From Pseudomonas sp. 30_B (GTDB lineage Bacteria > Pseudomonadota > Gammaproteobacteria > Pseudomonadales > Pseudomonadaceae), in the NCBI RefSeq assembly GCF_017491605.1, contig NZ_JAFGYY010000032.1:1-46166 (forward strand): a stretch of 46,166 nt of DNA, in the 5' to 3' direction. A model generated the notes under the pieces. That model did no database searches, was not told the origin of the DNA, and was given only the letters and a program-made list of their open reading frames with translations. This document shows positions 1 through 8,149 of this stretch, one piece after another (the stretch's first letter is position 1; each line of letters starts with the position of its first letter). Both the position numbers and the translations under genes were made by a program.

Positions 1-1
1 G

Positions 2-181
2 CCCTCCACCCGCCAGAAAGCCGCCCCCAAGGCCCCCGCCGCCACCGCCACCAGCGAAGCGCTGGCAGACCAGGTAGCCGCCTTCCTGAAGTCCGGCGGC
101 GAGATCCAGCAGATCGCCAAGGGCGTGACCGGTCAGAACTACGGCGCACCGAGCCGCCACATCAGCCTCGGCAAGAAGTAA
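2..181 (+). CDS. C-terminal fragment of a small basic protein, function unknown
   Basis: The frame is open from the window edge to a TAA at 179-181, giving the last 59 residues. The visible part starts with a Lys/Ala/Pro/Thr-rich low-complexity stretch typical of a flexible basic linker. A compact tail follows that reads as a helix (LADQVAAFLKSGGEIQQIAK), then a Gly-Val-Thr-Gly turn and a basic end (SLGKK). A perfect terminator-like hairpin follows the stop by 14 bases, which supports a real gene end. I do not recognise the family with confidence. The basic linker suggests a nucleic-acid-associated role, but that is inference only. The start lies outside the window. Confidence 0.6.
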   Translation, partial: PSTRQKAAPKAPAATATSEALADQVAAFLKSGGEIQQIAKGVTGQNYGAPSRHISLGKK

Positions 182-195
182 CCCCCTTTTCGGCA

Positions 196-217
196 AGCCT
201 GCCGGCTCCGGCAGGCT
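196..217 (+). terminator. Probable intrinsic terminator of the upstream fragment
   Basis: A perfect inverted repeat, AGCCTGCCGG / CCGGCAGGCT, with a 2-base centre lies just after the stop at 181. A pyrimidine-rich run (CCCGTTTCCCTCC) follows. There is no clean T-tract, so termination efficiency is uncertain. Confidence 0.55.
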
Positions 218-348
218 GCCCGTTTCCCTCCTCTGCACGCTCCCGCATCATTCCCGACATCTTTTATTGCCTCCGCGCCTTGCTCTCGGGCAGAGTCCGC
301 CAATAGTTTGGACCTGGCCGCCCCGGCCACCGCCGCAAGGAGTTCGCG

Positions 349-1449
349 ATGCTACCCACGCCCCCGGAAAAGCTGCTGTCCCGCAACCTGCTGGATGTGC
401 TCATCCGCGCCGGCCTGATTCTGCTGCTGGCCCTCTTCTGCTTCCGCATTTTCCACCCGTTCCTCGACCTGATGCTCTGGTCGGTGATCCTCGCCATCAC
501 TCTTTACCCGCTGCACCAGATGATCAGCCACGCCATGGGCGACCGGCCGAACAGCGCGGCGACGGTGATCGTGCTGCTGGGCCTGGTGATCCTGCTGGTG
601 CCGGTGGTGGTGATCGGCCTGTCCATGGCCGAGTCCGTGCGCGACCTGGTGCAGGCCATCCAGAACCGTACCCTGCATGTTCCGCTGCCACCGGATTCGG
701 TGCAGAACTGGCCGGTGATCGGGCAGTACGTCTATCCGTTCTGGCATCGCGTCGCCACCGACTTCATGGGCGTTGCGCAGCAACTGGCCCCGCACCTGCA
801 GGGCGTGGCGAAGAAGATCGCCGGCCAGGCGGCGGGCGTCGGCATGGGGCTGATGCAGTTCCTCGCCGCCTTCGTCATCGCCGGCGTGATCATGGCCTAC
901 GGCAAGCTGGGCAGCCGCACCGCCTGCGACATCGCCATCCGCATCTCCAACCTGGAACGCGGTCCGGGGCTGGCCGAGTTGTGCACCGCAACCATCCGCG
1001 CGGTGGCCCAGGGCGTGGTGGGCGTGGCGTTCATCCAGACGCTGTTCCTGGGCCTGGGCTTCATCGTCATGGGCATCCCCGGCGCCGGCCTGCTGGCCCT
1101 GGGCGTGCTGCTGCTGGGCATCACCCAGCTGCCGGTGGTGCTGATCACCCTGCCGGCGATCATCTATGTGTTCATGACCGGCGACTCGCTGCTGGTGAGT
1201 ATCCTGTTCACCGTCTGGACCGTCATCGGCGGCCTCAGCGACAACGTGCTCAAGCCCCTGATGTTCGGCCGCGGCAGCAAGGTACCGATGGCCGTGATCC
1301 TCATCGGCGCATTGGGCGGCATGCTCAGCAACGGCATCATCGGACTGTTCGTCGGCCCGGTGGTCCTGGCCCTGGGCTACGAGCTGTTCATGTCCTGGGT
1401 ACGTGAGCGCGAGACGCAGCCCGAGCCGCCCGCCGCCCCGACGCCCTGA
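349..1449 (+). CDS. AI-2E family (UPF0118/PerM-type) membrane permease
   Basis: This is a 366-residue inner-membrane protein. Two hydrophobic spans lie near the N terminus, followed by a polar stretch of about 100 residues and a C-terminal block of about five spans, which is the usual AI-2E exporter/permease topology. The motif GGLSDNVLKPLMFGRGSKVP, near residues 295-315, matches the conserved loop (DN..KP...G) of the family. The start ATG is preceded by AAGGAG at a good distance. Family members are variously linked to autoinducer-2 export, Na+/H+ antiport or unknown small solutes, and nothing here identifies the substrate. The gene converges on the peptidase-like gene with a 7-base gap. Confidence 0.88.
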   Translation: MLPTPPEKLLSRNLLDVLIRAGLILLLALFCFRIFHPFLDLMLWSVILAITLYPLHQMISHAMGDRPNSAATVIVLLGLVILLVPVVVIGLSMAESVRDLVQAIQNRTLHVPLPPDSVQNWPVIGQYVYPFWHRVATDFMGVAQQLAPHLQGVAKKIAGQAAGVGMGLMQFLAAFVIAGVIMAYGKLGSRTACDIAIRISNLERGPGLAELCTATIRAVAQGVVGVAFIQTLFLGLGFIVMGIPGAGLLALGVLLLGITQLPVVLITLPAIIYVFMTGDSLLVSILFTVWTVIGGLSDNVLKPLMFGRGSKVPMAVILIGALGGMLSNGIIGLFVGPVVLALGYELFMSWVRERETQPEPPAAPTP

Positions 1450-1456
1450 AGCCCTC

Positions 1457-2080
1457 TCAGAGCAGCGCGACCATTTCCTTGAGCGTCACCGCCCAGGTGC
1501 CCTTGGGATTGAGATAGCGGTAACCGAACCGCGAACCGTTGGCGCGGGCAGTGAGCACCGCATTCCACGCCAGGCCGCGCTGCAGGTCGTGGGCCGGGTC
1601 GAGGAGGAAGAACGCCTCCTCGCTCATGCCCACGGCCAGCCCCCAATGGCGGATGTCGCTGTCCTTGCGGCCGTGGAACCCCAGTACCACCGGGATGTTC
1701 GCCGCCAGGTGCTGGCGGGTCCGCTCGACCATGCGCCGGCCGCTGCCGCGTTCCACGCGGAACTCCTTGTCGCTGATCACCCGTAGCAGCTCCAGCAGGT
1801 CGTCGCCCGTGGTGCCAACGCGGATCAGTGGTTCGCGTCGCTCCAGCGCCTGCATCAGGCGGCCGTAGCGTGTGCGCGAATCCACCGGCGCCAGCCCCTT
1901 GGCCTGGCGGCGCCCCAACTGGTTGCGCGCCAGCATTGCCATCACCAGGCAATAGGGGCCGCAGGCGCCGTCCATGTCGCCCTGGCGCAGGTGCACCTTG
2001 TCGCCGCGGCGGTTGATCAGGCCACCGCTGCCGAGTTCGTCCACATCCCAGTGCAGACCATCGATCAGGGTTATCTGCAT
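1457..2080 (-). CDS. Stand-alone C39-like cysteine peptidase domain protein
   Basis: This 207-residue protein has the layout of a papain-fold peptidase of the C39/C39-like group. A probable nucleophile Cys40 lies in GDMDGACGPYCLVMA, a probable catalytic His146 in DIRHWGLAVG, and Asp162 in FFLLDPA. The spacing and the HWGLAVG / LLDPA pair resemble bacteriocin-processing and DUF-type C39-like peptidases. No ABC transporter or double-glycine leader peptide gene is adjacent, so export-linked processing is not supported here. No signal peptide or membrane span is seen, so it is predicted to be cytoplasmic. Whether it is proteolytically active is unknown. Confidence 0.7.
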   Translation of the reverse strand: MQITLIDGLHWDVDELGSGGLINRRGDKVHLRQGDMDGACGPYCLVMAMLARNQLGRRQAKGLAPVDSRTRYGRLMQALERREPLIRVGTTGDDLLELLRVISDKEFRVERGSGRRMVERTRQHLAANIPVVLGFHGRKDSDIRHWGLAVGMSEEAFFLLDPAHDLQRGLAWNAVLTARANGSRFGYRYLNPKGTWAVTLKEMVALL

Positions 2081-2185
2081 CGCCTCGCTCCCCGTCCGTC
2101 ATTAGGGTCTGACCGGTAGGAGTTCGGATCATTCCGATGGCTTGCGGTTACAATGGTGGCCCTTTTCCTGCCCCGGTCTCCCGTC

Positions 2186-2872
2186 ATGTCCGAACCCATC
2201 CGCCTGTCCAAGCGCCTCGCCGAGCTGCTGCCCTGTTCGCGCCGCGAAGCCGAGCTGTACATCGAAGGCGGCTGGGTGACCGTGGATGGCGTGACGGTGG
2301 AGGAGCCGCAGTTCAAGGTCGACAACCAGCGCATCGAGCTGCTGCCCGGCGCCCTGCCCGAGCCCCTGCCGCCGATGACCTTGCTGCTGCACAAGCCCGC
2401 CGGCTACAGCGTCGAGGACGCCGTGGCGTTGCTGCGGGAGGAACAGCGCTGGAGCGACGATCCCTCCACGCAGCGCCTGCTGCGCAAGCATTTGCGCCAG
2501 CAGCGCCCGACCACCCCGCTGGAAGACGGCGCCAGCGGCCTGCTGGTGTTCACCCAGAACTTCGGCGTGATCCGCAAGCTGATGGACGATGCCGCCCGCG
2601 TCGAGCACGAGTACGTGATCGAGGTCAGCGGCGAGCTGGACGCCCATGGCCTGAAGCAGTTGGCCCAGGGCCTGCCGCTGAAAGCCAGTTGGCAGAGCGA
2701 GAATCGTCTGCGCATCGCCGGCAAGCAGGTGCGTCCGGGGCTGATCGGCAAGCTGTGCCGGGAAGCCGGGTTGCGCGTCGAATCGATCCGTCGCATCCGC
2801 CTGGGCGGCGTGGCCATGGCCAAGCTGCCGGTCGGCAACTGGCGCTATCTACAGCCGGGCGAGCGCTTCTAA
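2186..2872 (+). CDS. S4-domain pseudouridine synthase homologue (RsuA/RluB/E/F-like)
   Basis: The 228-residue protein starts with an S4 RNA-binding domain (about residues 6-50, RLSKRLAELLPCSRREAELYI). The pseudouridine synthase signature HKPAG follows at 69-73, then GLLVFTQN and a C-terminal IRLGGVAMAKLPVGNWRYL typical of the RsuA/RluF group. These enzymes isomerise a specific uridine in rRNA. The usual GRLD active-site motif is replaced here by P-L-E-D (111-114). In an ungapped alignment the catalytic Asp falls on Glu113, with Asp114 next to it. The protein may therefore be inactive, or it may use the neighbouring Asp. The ATG at 2186 was preferred to one at 2153 because the S4 domain begins directly after it. 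Confidence 0.75.
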   Translation: MSEPIRLSKRLAELLPCSRREAELYIEGGWVTVDGVTVEEPQFKVDNQRIELLPGALPEPLPPMTLLLHKPAGYSVEDAVALLREEQRWSDDPSTQRLLRKHLRQQRPTTPLEDGASGLLVFTQNFGVIRKLMDDAARVEHEYVIEVSGELDAHGLKQLAQGLPLKASWQSENRLRIAGKQVRPGLIGKLCREAGLRVESIRRIRLGGVAMAKLPVGNWRYLQPGERF

Positions 2873-2894
2873 AGGACTATCGACCATGGTCCAA

Positions 2895-2919
2895 GGCTCC
2901 CCGCGCAACGCGGGGAGCC
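2895..2919 (+). terminator. Hairpin downstream of the pseudouridine synthase gene
   Basis: A perfect 11-base stem (GGCTCCCCGCG / CGCGGGGAGCC) with a CAA loop lies 22 bases after the stop codon. TTTT occurs about 14 bases further on rather than directly after the stem, so this is a probable but not classical intrinsic terminator. Confidence 0.55.
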
Positions 2920-3117
2920 GCTCTGGCACGCCGTTTTGCGCTGCTATCGATGGCGTCGATAGTGAACAGCAGGCGCTTTCAGTTCTCTTTGCCCGGCCCG
3001 CGCGGCATCTTCGCCCCATCAGCTCGCTGGAATCCGATTCGCCGGCCCCTCTTCCAGGCCGCAGGGGCGAACCCACCACCCGCGACAGTCGCCCACGGCC
3101 CGAAAGAGGATCGAATC

Positions 3118-3351
3118 ATGCAAATCGTACTGGACTTCCTGCTGCTGGTTGGCTCCCTGGTGGAGCTGCTGCTCTATGTCGTCCTGGCCAGCGTGGTCCT
3201 GGCCACCGTGGTGCTGCTAAGTGTCATCGCCGTATTGACCCTGCGCTCGCCCGGCCAGCCGATCAGCATTCCCGAACGCCGCCGGCCGGTGGTTCGCAAG
3301 CCGCGCGCCGTGGTGGTGGAACATAAGCCGGTACTGGCCGAAGCAGCCTGA
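3118..3351 (+). CDS. Small membrane protein, function unknown
   Basis: This 77-residue protein consists of one long or two short hydrophobic segments (about residues 5-43, rich in Leu/Val). A basic, Arg/Pro-rich cytoplasmic-type tail follows (PERRRPVVRKPRAVVV). A GAGGA ribosome-binding site lies about 8 bases before the ATG at 3118. The longer upstream open frame lacks a start with comparable support. I do not recognise the family. It sits alone between two convergent neighbours, with a 245-base gap upstream in which only the terminator-like hairpin was seen. Confidence 0.6.
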   Translation: MQIVLDFLLLVGSLVELLLYVVLASVVLATVVLLSVIAVLTLRSPGQPISIPERRRPVVRKPRAVVVEHKPVLAEAA

Positions 3352-3503
3352 CTCAGCCTTCGAGGCATCCCCTCTCTACTGCCAGGCCGACTGCATCGAC
3401 CGACCTGACCTTCCGCACCACAGCCCTGACACGGACAACGCCCGCCCCCGGCAAAGCGGCGATGCGCCAGGGCGTCGCAGAATTCCCCAGCGCTTCCGGG
3501 CCG

Positions 3504-5318
3504 TCAGTGATGGCCGATACCCTGGTCTTCCAGGTGGTCGGCCTCGAACAGGGTTTCCAGTTCCTTGCGCGCCTCGCGGGCAGTCTGGATTACCGCCTTC
3601 TCGTCGTCGTAGACACGGTACTGGGCCATCAGCACCGCCTCGTCGTGACGCTTGAAGCGGCGGATGCGCGCGGCCACCTGTTCCTCGCTCAGCCCCAGGC
3701 CGGTGAGCAGCAAACGGCTCATTTCCAGGCTGGAATGGAAGGTCTCGCGCACCGGCGTCGCGTCGGCGTCGAGCAGGTGGTAGACGTGCTGGCGGTTGCG
3801 CGCCCGACCGATGACCTTGATGTGCGGGTAGAGCTTGCGCACCAGCCGTGCGGTCTCGATGTTGGTCTGCGGATCGTCGGTGGCGACCACGAAGAACTCG
3901 GCCTTTTCCACCTGGGCGGCGCGGAGGATTTCCGGGCGTAGCGGATCACCGTAGAAGATCGGAATATTGCCGTAGCTGCGGGTCAGCTCGATGGTGTCCA
4001 CCGAGGTGTCCAGCGCCACGAAGGGCACGCCCTGGGCGCGCATGATACGGGCGACCACCTGGCCCATCCGGCCCATGCCGGCGATCACCACGCGCGGCGC
4101 GTCATCGGGCAACTGGCGGTACTCCGGCGGCGGCTCGCGCAGGACCGCCGGCTTGGGCTTGATGCCGCGCGCCAGGGCCAGCACCAGCAGCGGCGTCATC
4201 GCCATCGACAGGGTAATCCCCAGCACCAGCAGCGCATGCAGGTCGCCATCCATCAGGCCCTGGGCCCGCGCCAGCTTGAACACCACGAAGGCGAACTCGC
4301 CGCCGGCACCCAGCAGCACGCCCAGGCGTATCGCCGAGACCTTGTCCAGGCCTCCGGCCAGACGGCCGATGAGGAACAGCAGCGGCAGCTTGATGCCCAC
4401 CAGCAGCAGGGTCAGGCCGATCACCCGCAGCGGCTCGCTCTGCAGCAGGCTGAGGTCGGCGCTCATGCCGACGCTGATGAAGAACAGCCCCAGCAGCAGC
4501 CCCTTGAACGGCTCGATCTGCGCTTCCAGTTCGTGGCGGTATTCCGAGTCGGCCAGCAGCAGGCCGGCGAGGAAGGCGCCCAGGCCCATGGATACGCCCG
4601 CCTCTTCCATCAGCCAGGCGGTGCCCACCACCACCAGCAGCGCGGTGGCGGTCGACAGGTCGGCCTGGCCGGTACGCGCCACCGAGCGGAACACCGGACG
4701 CAACAGGAAGCGCCCGCCGATCACCACCACAGCGATGCTGCCAACCACTTCCATGACATGGGCCAGGTCACCGCCGGCCGCCGCCGAATCGGCGCGCGCG
4801 CCCAGCAGCGGGATCATGGCGATCAGCGGGATCGCCGCGATGTCCTGGAACAGCAGGATGGCAAAGGCCAGGCGGCCATAGGCGCTGTTCAGCTCCTTGC
4901 GCTCGGCGAGGATCTGCAGGCCGAAGGCGGTGGACGACAGCGCCAGGCCGCCACCGATCACCACGGCGGCGTTCACCGGCAGATCGAAGGCCAGCACACC
5001 GAGGCTACCCAGCGCCAGGGCGGTGAGCAGCACCTGGGCCAGGCCCACGCCGAACACCTGCTTGCGCATCACCCACAGGCGCTTGGGCGAGAGCTCCAGG
5101 CCGATGATGAACAGCAGCAGCACCACGCCCAGCTCGGACAGGCTGGCGACACTCTCCGGGTTGTCGATCAGCCCCAGCAGCGAGGGCCCGATGAACACGC
5201 CGGCGAGCAGGTAGCCGAGCACGGCCCCCAGCTGCATGCGCTTGGCCAGCGGCACCATGAATACCGCAGCGAGCAGGAAGACCACTGCCGACTGCAGGTA
5301 GTTCGTCCCATGTTCCAT
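3504..5318 (-). CDS. KefB/KefC-type monovalent cation:proton antiporter (CPA2)
   Basis: At 604 residues it matches the length of KefB/KefC. The first ~380 residues form a CPA2 antiporter domain with many membrane spans, including the conserved region VFIGPSLLGLIDNPES and GVVLLLFIIGLELSPKRLW seen in Kef proteins. A Rossmann-type RCK/TrkA-N domain follows (VVIAGMGRMGQVVARIM, nucleotide-binding GxGxxG), then a charged C-terminal tail. Kef systems release K+ with H+ entry to protect against electrophiles and are gated by glutathione adducts. No ancillary kefF/kefG oxidoreductase gene lies next to it, so glutathione gating is not established. AAGGAG lies 9 bases before the ATG. Confidence 0.9.
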   Translation of the reverse strand: MEHGTNYLQSAVVFLLAAVFMVPLAKRMQLGAVLGYLLAGVFIGPSLLGLIDNPESVASLSELGVVLLLFIIGLELSPKRLWVMRKQVFGVGLAQVLLTALALGSLGVLAFDLPVNAAVVIGGGLALSSTAFGLQILAERKELNSAYGRLAFAILLFQDIAAIPLIAMIPLLGARADSAAAGGDLAHVMEVVGSIAVVVIGGRFLLRPVFRSVARTGQADLSTATALLVVVGTAWLMEEAGVSMGLGAFLAGLLLADSEYRHELEAQIEPFKGLLLGLFFISVGMSADLSLLQSEPLRVIGLTLLLVGIKLPLLFLIGRLAGGLDKVSAIRLGVLLGAGGEFAFVVFKLARAQGLMDGDLHALLVLGITLSMAMTPLLVLALARGIKPKPAVLREPPPEYRQLPDDAPRVVIAGMGRMGQVVARIMRAQGVPFVALDTSVDTIELTRSYGNIPIFYGDPLRPEILRAAQVEKAEFFVVATDDPQTNIETARLVRKLYPHIKVIGRARNRQHVYHLLDADATPVRETFHSSLEMSRLLLTGLGLSEEQVAARIRRFKRHDEAVLMAQYRVYDDEKAVIQTAREARKELETLFEADHLEDQGIGHH

Positions 5319-5392
5319 GTATCAAGACTCCTTGGAAGGGTTGGGGCGAAGCGAAAATCCACCCATGTCGTTCAAATCAGGCTGCCTTCGAA

Positions 5393-6106
5393 TCAGACAT
5401 CCAGAGCCACGCCCTCGGCCAGCAGATGGCGCTGGAACTGCCCGGCCAGCGCATCCACCTGGCCCCAAGGCTGCGCGTGACGCTCATCCAGCGCCACATG
5501 GCTGGCGGCGCGGCAGCGCGCGTCGAGGCCACAGTGCTGGTAGAAGGCATTCACCACCTCGACCATCGGCTCACGCTGGTTTTCCATCAGGATCGCGCCA
5601 TGGGCGAGCACCACGTAACGGCCGTCGCTGGGCCGGCGGCGCCAGCGCTGGGCGGTGCCGACCAGTTTTCGCCCGGACAGGTTGACGTTGTAGCGGCCAT
5701 CGCAGAAGGCGCCGTCCACCTCGCCCAGGCCCGGATCGAGGCCCAGTGCGGCAAGCCAGTCGCAGAGTGGCTGGCAGAGGCGCTGATAGGCGGTTTCGAT
5801 GCGTGTCTGTTCGTTGTCGGTGGACGGAATCGCGTAGACCAGGGCGACATTGAGCACGGCGGGCGATTGCGGCACCGGCTCGCCGCCGGTGTCGCGCAAC
5901 GCAATGGGCCAGCCCAGCCCGGCGCAGACCTGCTCCGCCGCGCTGAAACCGTCCAGCCGGCTGAGCCGGCGCGGCATCACCAGAGCCTGCTGGAGCGGGC
6001 GCCAGAACAGCAGCCCGCTGTCCCGCTCGCCACGAAAGGCATCGTCCAGCAGGGCCCGCTCGGCATCCAGGCCCTCTTCCACCGGCAGGCGTTGCACTCT
6101 GTTCAT
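5393..6106 (-). CDS. Lipoate-protein ligase A family protein (BPL/LPL fold)
   Basis: This 237-residue protein resembles the biotin/lipoate A/B ligase family. LLFWRPLQQALVMPRRLSRL near the N terminus corresponds to the R-x-Q-x-A-hydrophobic strand of LplA-like proteins. GAFCDGRYNVNLSGRKLVGTAQRWRR contains the typical D-G-x-N-x-x-x-x-x-x-K-x-x-G-x-A-Q-R core with the candidate lysine. VLAHGAILM follows. Members attach lipoate or octanoate to E2 domains or amidotransfer it, but some are catalytically divergent. The ATG at 6106 follows GAAGGA at good spacing; longer in-frame extensions have no such site. It lies 74 bases upstream of the Kef-type gene in the same direction, so co-transcription is possible. 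Confidence 0.8.
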   Translation of the reverse strand: MNRVQRLPVEEGLDAERALLDDAFRGERDSGLLFWRPLQQALVMPRRLSRLDGFSAAEQVCAGLGWPIALRDTGGEPVPQSPAVLNVALVYAIPSTDNEQTRIETAYQRLCQPLCDWLAALGLDPGLGEVDGAFCDGRYNVNLSGRKLVGTAQRWRRRPSDGRYVVLAHGAILMENQREPMVEVVNAFYQHCGLDARCRAASHVALDERHAQPWGQVDALAGQFQRHLLAEGVALDV

Positions 6107-6324
6107 GACCGATTCCTTCAGCATCCAGGGGGGCGGACTATGCCCGCAGCAGGCGAATCCGACAATGATCAGAGACGGATAGTTGCGGCTATAGCGACGT
6201 TTCGAAGGTAGCCGCAGTGGGCAGCCGCTCACAACCTGAACACTTCTTTCCAACCTGCCACGACACTGCCATCACCGCTGTCTATGCTCCAACTGCCCGC
6301 ACGCGCTCGGGAGAGGCGGCAATC

Positions 6325-7527
6325 GTGTCCAGGACATGGCTCCAACAGCTGCAACATTCCGTCGCGGTCAATGACGCGATGGAGCAGCCGGTCGCCCTGG
6401 AAAACCTGCGGCGGCTGTATTTCGCCGCGGCTTTCGCCGTGGTTTTCGATCTCATCCATATCCTGGTGTTCTGGCTCAACCTGCAGGGTTCCAGCCCGGA
6501 CCACGACGGCTGGCGCCTGGACATCATCCGCATCCATGCCACGGTAGCCCTGCTGTTCAGCGCCCTGGGCCTGCTTGCCTGGCTCGCCTCGCGCCCCCAG
6601 CGCAATTCGCCGCTGTGGTTCATGAAACTCCTGAGCCTGCTGGCCAGCGCCATCCTGCTCGGCTTCGGCATCGCCATCACCGGCGCGGACCAGCAGGTCA
6701 CCAGTAGCATCACGCCTTTCCTGATGGGAGCGGTCGGCGCGGCCCTGATCATCCTGATGCGCCCGCGCCATGCGATCACGCTCTACATCCTCGCCCTCAG
6801 TATCTTCGAGGTGACGATGATGCTGACCCAGGCGAGCCCTGAGCTGCGCCTGTCCAACCAGATGGGCGGGCTGACCATCTGCGGTATCGGCCTGATCCTC
6901 TCGCTGATCCTCTGGCACGGCCACATCCGCAACCTGCGCCAGCGCCAGTTCCTCCGTCAGCAGCGACTGGAGCTGGAGGAAAAGAACCGCCAGCTGGAAT
7001 ACCTCGCCGGGCATGATCCGTTGACCGGGCTATTCAACCGGCGCCAGTTCGACCAGTTGGTGAGCATGGAACTGGCTCGGGTATCCCGGCAGCCGGCGCC
7101 GGTCAGCCTGCTGATGGTGGACCTGGATCATTTCAAATTCATCAACGACCGCTATGGCCACCCGCTGGGCGACGAGGTGATCCGCCATACCGCCCAACTG
7201 CTGCGCAATTACACCCGCAGCGGCGACAGCGTGGCGCGGCTGGGTGGGGAGGAATTCCTGCTGCTGTTGCCCGACACCGGCCAGGCGCAGGCGCGCAGCA
7301 TTGCCGAGAAGGTCCGCAAGCTGCTGGAGGAAACCGCGCTGCCCATGAAGGGCGGCCTGTTGTATCTCACCGCGAGCTTCGGCATCGCCTGTCTGGAGGC
7401 GGGCGTGCCGGGCACCTACGAGGGGCTTTACGCGGCGGCGGACAAGGCGCTGTACCGGGCCAAGGCCAGCGGGCGCAACCGGGTGGAGCTGATCGAGGTG
7501 GGGGCGCAGATGGGGACGTTTGATTGA
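6325..7527 (+). CDS. Membrane-anchored diguanylate cyclase (GGDEF)
   Basis: The 400-residue protein has about five or six hydrophobic segments over residues 30-200, a short coiled coil (RQQRLELEEKNRQLEYLA) and a C-terminal GGDEF domain from about residue 230. The active-site loop is GGEEF (about 307-311). An inhibitory I-site RSGD lies exactly five residues upstream, so the enzyme is predicted active and product-inhibited. It would make cyclic di-GMP, which in Pseudomonas opposes flagellar motility. I chose the GTG at 6325 because GGGAGAGG precedes it; an ATG at 6379 is the alternative. The membrane domain is of the unclassified sensory kind. The divergent gap to the ligase gene is about 220 bases and shows no clear promoter. 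Confidence 0.87.
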   Translation: MSRTWLQQLQHSVAVNDAMEQPVALENLRRLYFAAAFAVVFDLIHILVFWLNLQGSSPDHDGWRLDIIRIHATVALLFSALGLLAWLASRPQRNSPLWFMKLLSLLASAILLGFGIAITGADQQVTSSITPFLMGAVGAALIILMRPRHAITLYILALSIFEVTMMLTQASPELRLSNQMGGLTICGIGLILSLILWHGHIRNLRQRQFLRQQRLELEEKNRQLEYLAGHDPLTGLFNRRQFDQLVSMELARVSRQPAPVSLLMVDLDHFKFINDRYGHPLGDEVIRHTAQLLRNYTRSGDSVARLGGEEFLLLLPDTGQAQARSIAEKVRKLLEETALPMKGGLLYLTASFGIACLEAGVPGTYEGLYAAADKALYRAKASGRNRVELIEVGAQMGTFD

Positions 7528-7570
7528 CGGGCGAGCACCCTTGACTCCCTTCCCACCCGAGCAGCTCTTC

Positions 7571-7597
7571 GTAGGAGTGGACCTTGTCCGCGAAATC
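7571..7597 (+). repeat. REP element, GGAC/GTCC family, forward copy 1
   Basis: It begins GTAGGAGTGGACCTTGTCCG and contains the short palindrome GGACcttGTCC, followed by GCGAAATC. It is one of four copies in this tract and resembles Pseudomonas REP sequences. Confidence 0.75.
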
Positions 7598-7647
7598 ATT
7601 GCGGATGGCTCCCTTCCAACAGGGGAATACCCGCGTATCCCGCCTAC

Positions 7648-7672
7648 GTAGGAGCGGACTCCGTCCGCGATC
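7648..7672 (+). repeat. REP element, GGAC/GTCC family, forward copy 2
   Basis: It begins GTAGGAGCGGACTCCGTCCG and ends with GCGATC. Its orientation faces the copy at 7775-7801, giving a REPIN-like inverted pair. Confidence 0.75.
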
Positions 7673-7774
7673 AGCCAGTGTTCGCTAGCAAGGACTGGGC
7701 GTCGCCTCCGGTCCTATGGGCTCTGGCGTCATGCCGAGGTGTTTTTTCCGGTGGTATTGCCTTCCGCCGCGATG

Positions 7775-7801
7775 GATTTCGCGGACAAGGTCCGCTCCTA
7801 C
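7775..7801 (-). repeat. REP element, GGAC/GTCC family, inverted copy 3
   Basis: The plus strand reads GATTTCGCGGACAAGGTCCG and ends GCTCCTAC. This is the reverse complement of the forward copies with one or two differences. Confidence 0.75.
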
Positions 7802-7914
7802 AGGAGCTAGTCCAGCGCACGCCGGGCGCTTTGTTCAGGCTTTAGCTCTTGAGGACTTCCAGAGAAATATCCGCACACACCGGAGCGCCCCTTCAGGAGG
7901 CCGAGTGGAGTCGG

Positions 7915-7995
7915 AGTTTCAGGGGTTGAGCGGCATGGATGCCGCGAGAGCGTCGTCGGGCCAGGGATGGCCCGTCGACGCGTGCCCCTGAAACT
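7915..7995. repeat. Composite palindrome with nested hairpins
   Basis: The outer arms AGTTTCAGGGG and CCCCTGAAACT are perfect 11-base complements about 60 bases apart. Two inner hairpins lie between them: GCGGCAT/ATGCCGC (7930-7945) and CGGGCC/GGCCCG (7957-7974). The arrangement would fold into a three-armed structure in single-stranded DNA or RNA. It is not a REP of either family seen elsewhere in the window. Confidence 0.65.
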
Positions 7996-8050
7996 TCGAT
8001 GGAGCGAGGGAACCTCAGCGAAGCTGGGGCCGGATGATGGGGCAAGACCT

Positions 8051-8097
8051 TTGCCTTCTTTGGGGCGTCTGCCAAAGAAGGTCGCCCGAGGGGGCGA
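8051..8097. repeat. Tandem hairpin block next to the composite palindrome
   Basis: A perfect 10-base stem (CCTTCTTTGG / CCAAAGAAGG, 8054-8063 and 8072-8081) is followed at once by TCGCCC-gag-GGGGCGA. I believe similar blocks occur as dispersed non-coding repeats in pseudomonads, but I cannot confirm this without a search. Confidence 0.55.
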
Positions 8098-8149
8098 AAC
8101 AAAATCTCTCAGCACACGCCGAAGCGGCGCTGGACACCCAAGCAAAAGC

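Noticed and set aside
2149..2154. TACAAT as a -10 element before the pseudouridine synthase gene
   Set aside because: There is no acceptable -35 hexamer at 16-18 bases, so it was not listed as a promoter.
2886..3326. 146-codon plus-strand frame upstream of and overlapping the small membrane protein gene
   Set aside because: It starts inside the terminator-like hairpin, is low complexity, and overlaps a better-supported gene in another frame.
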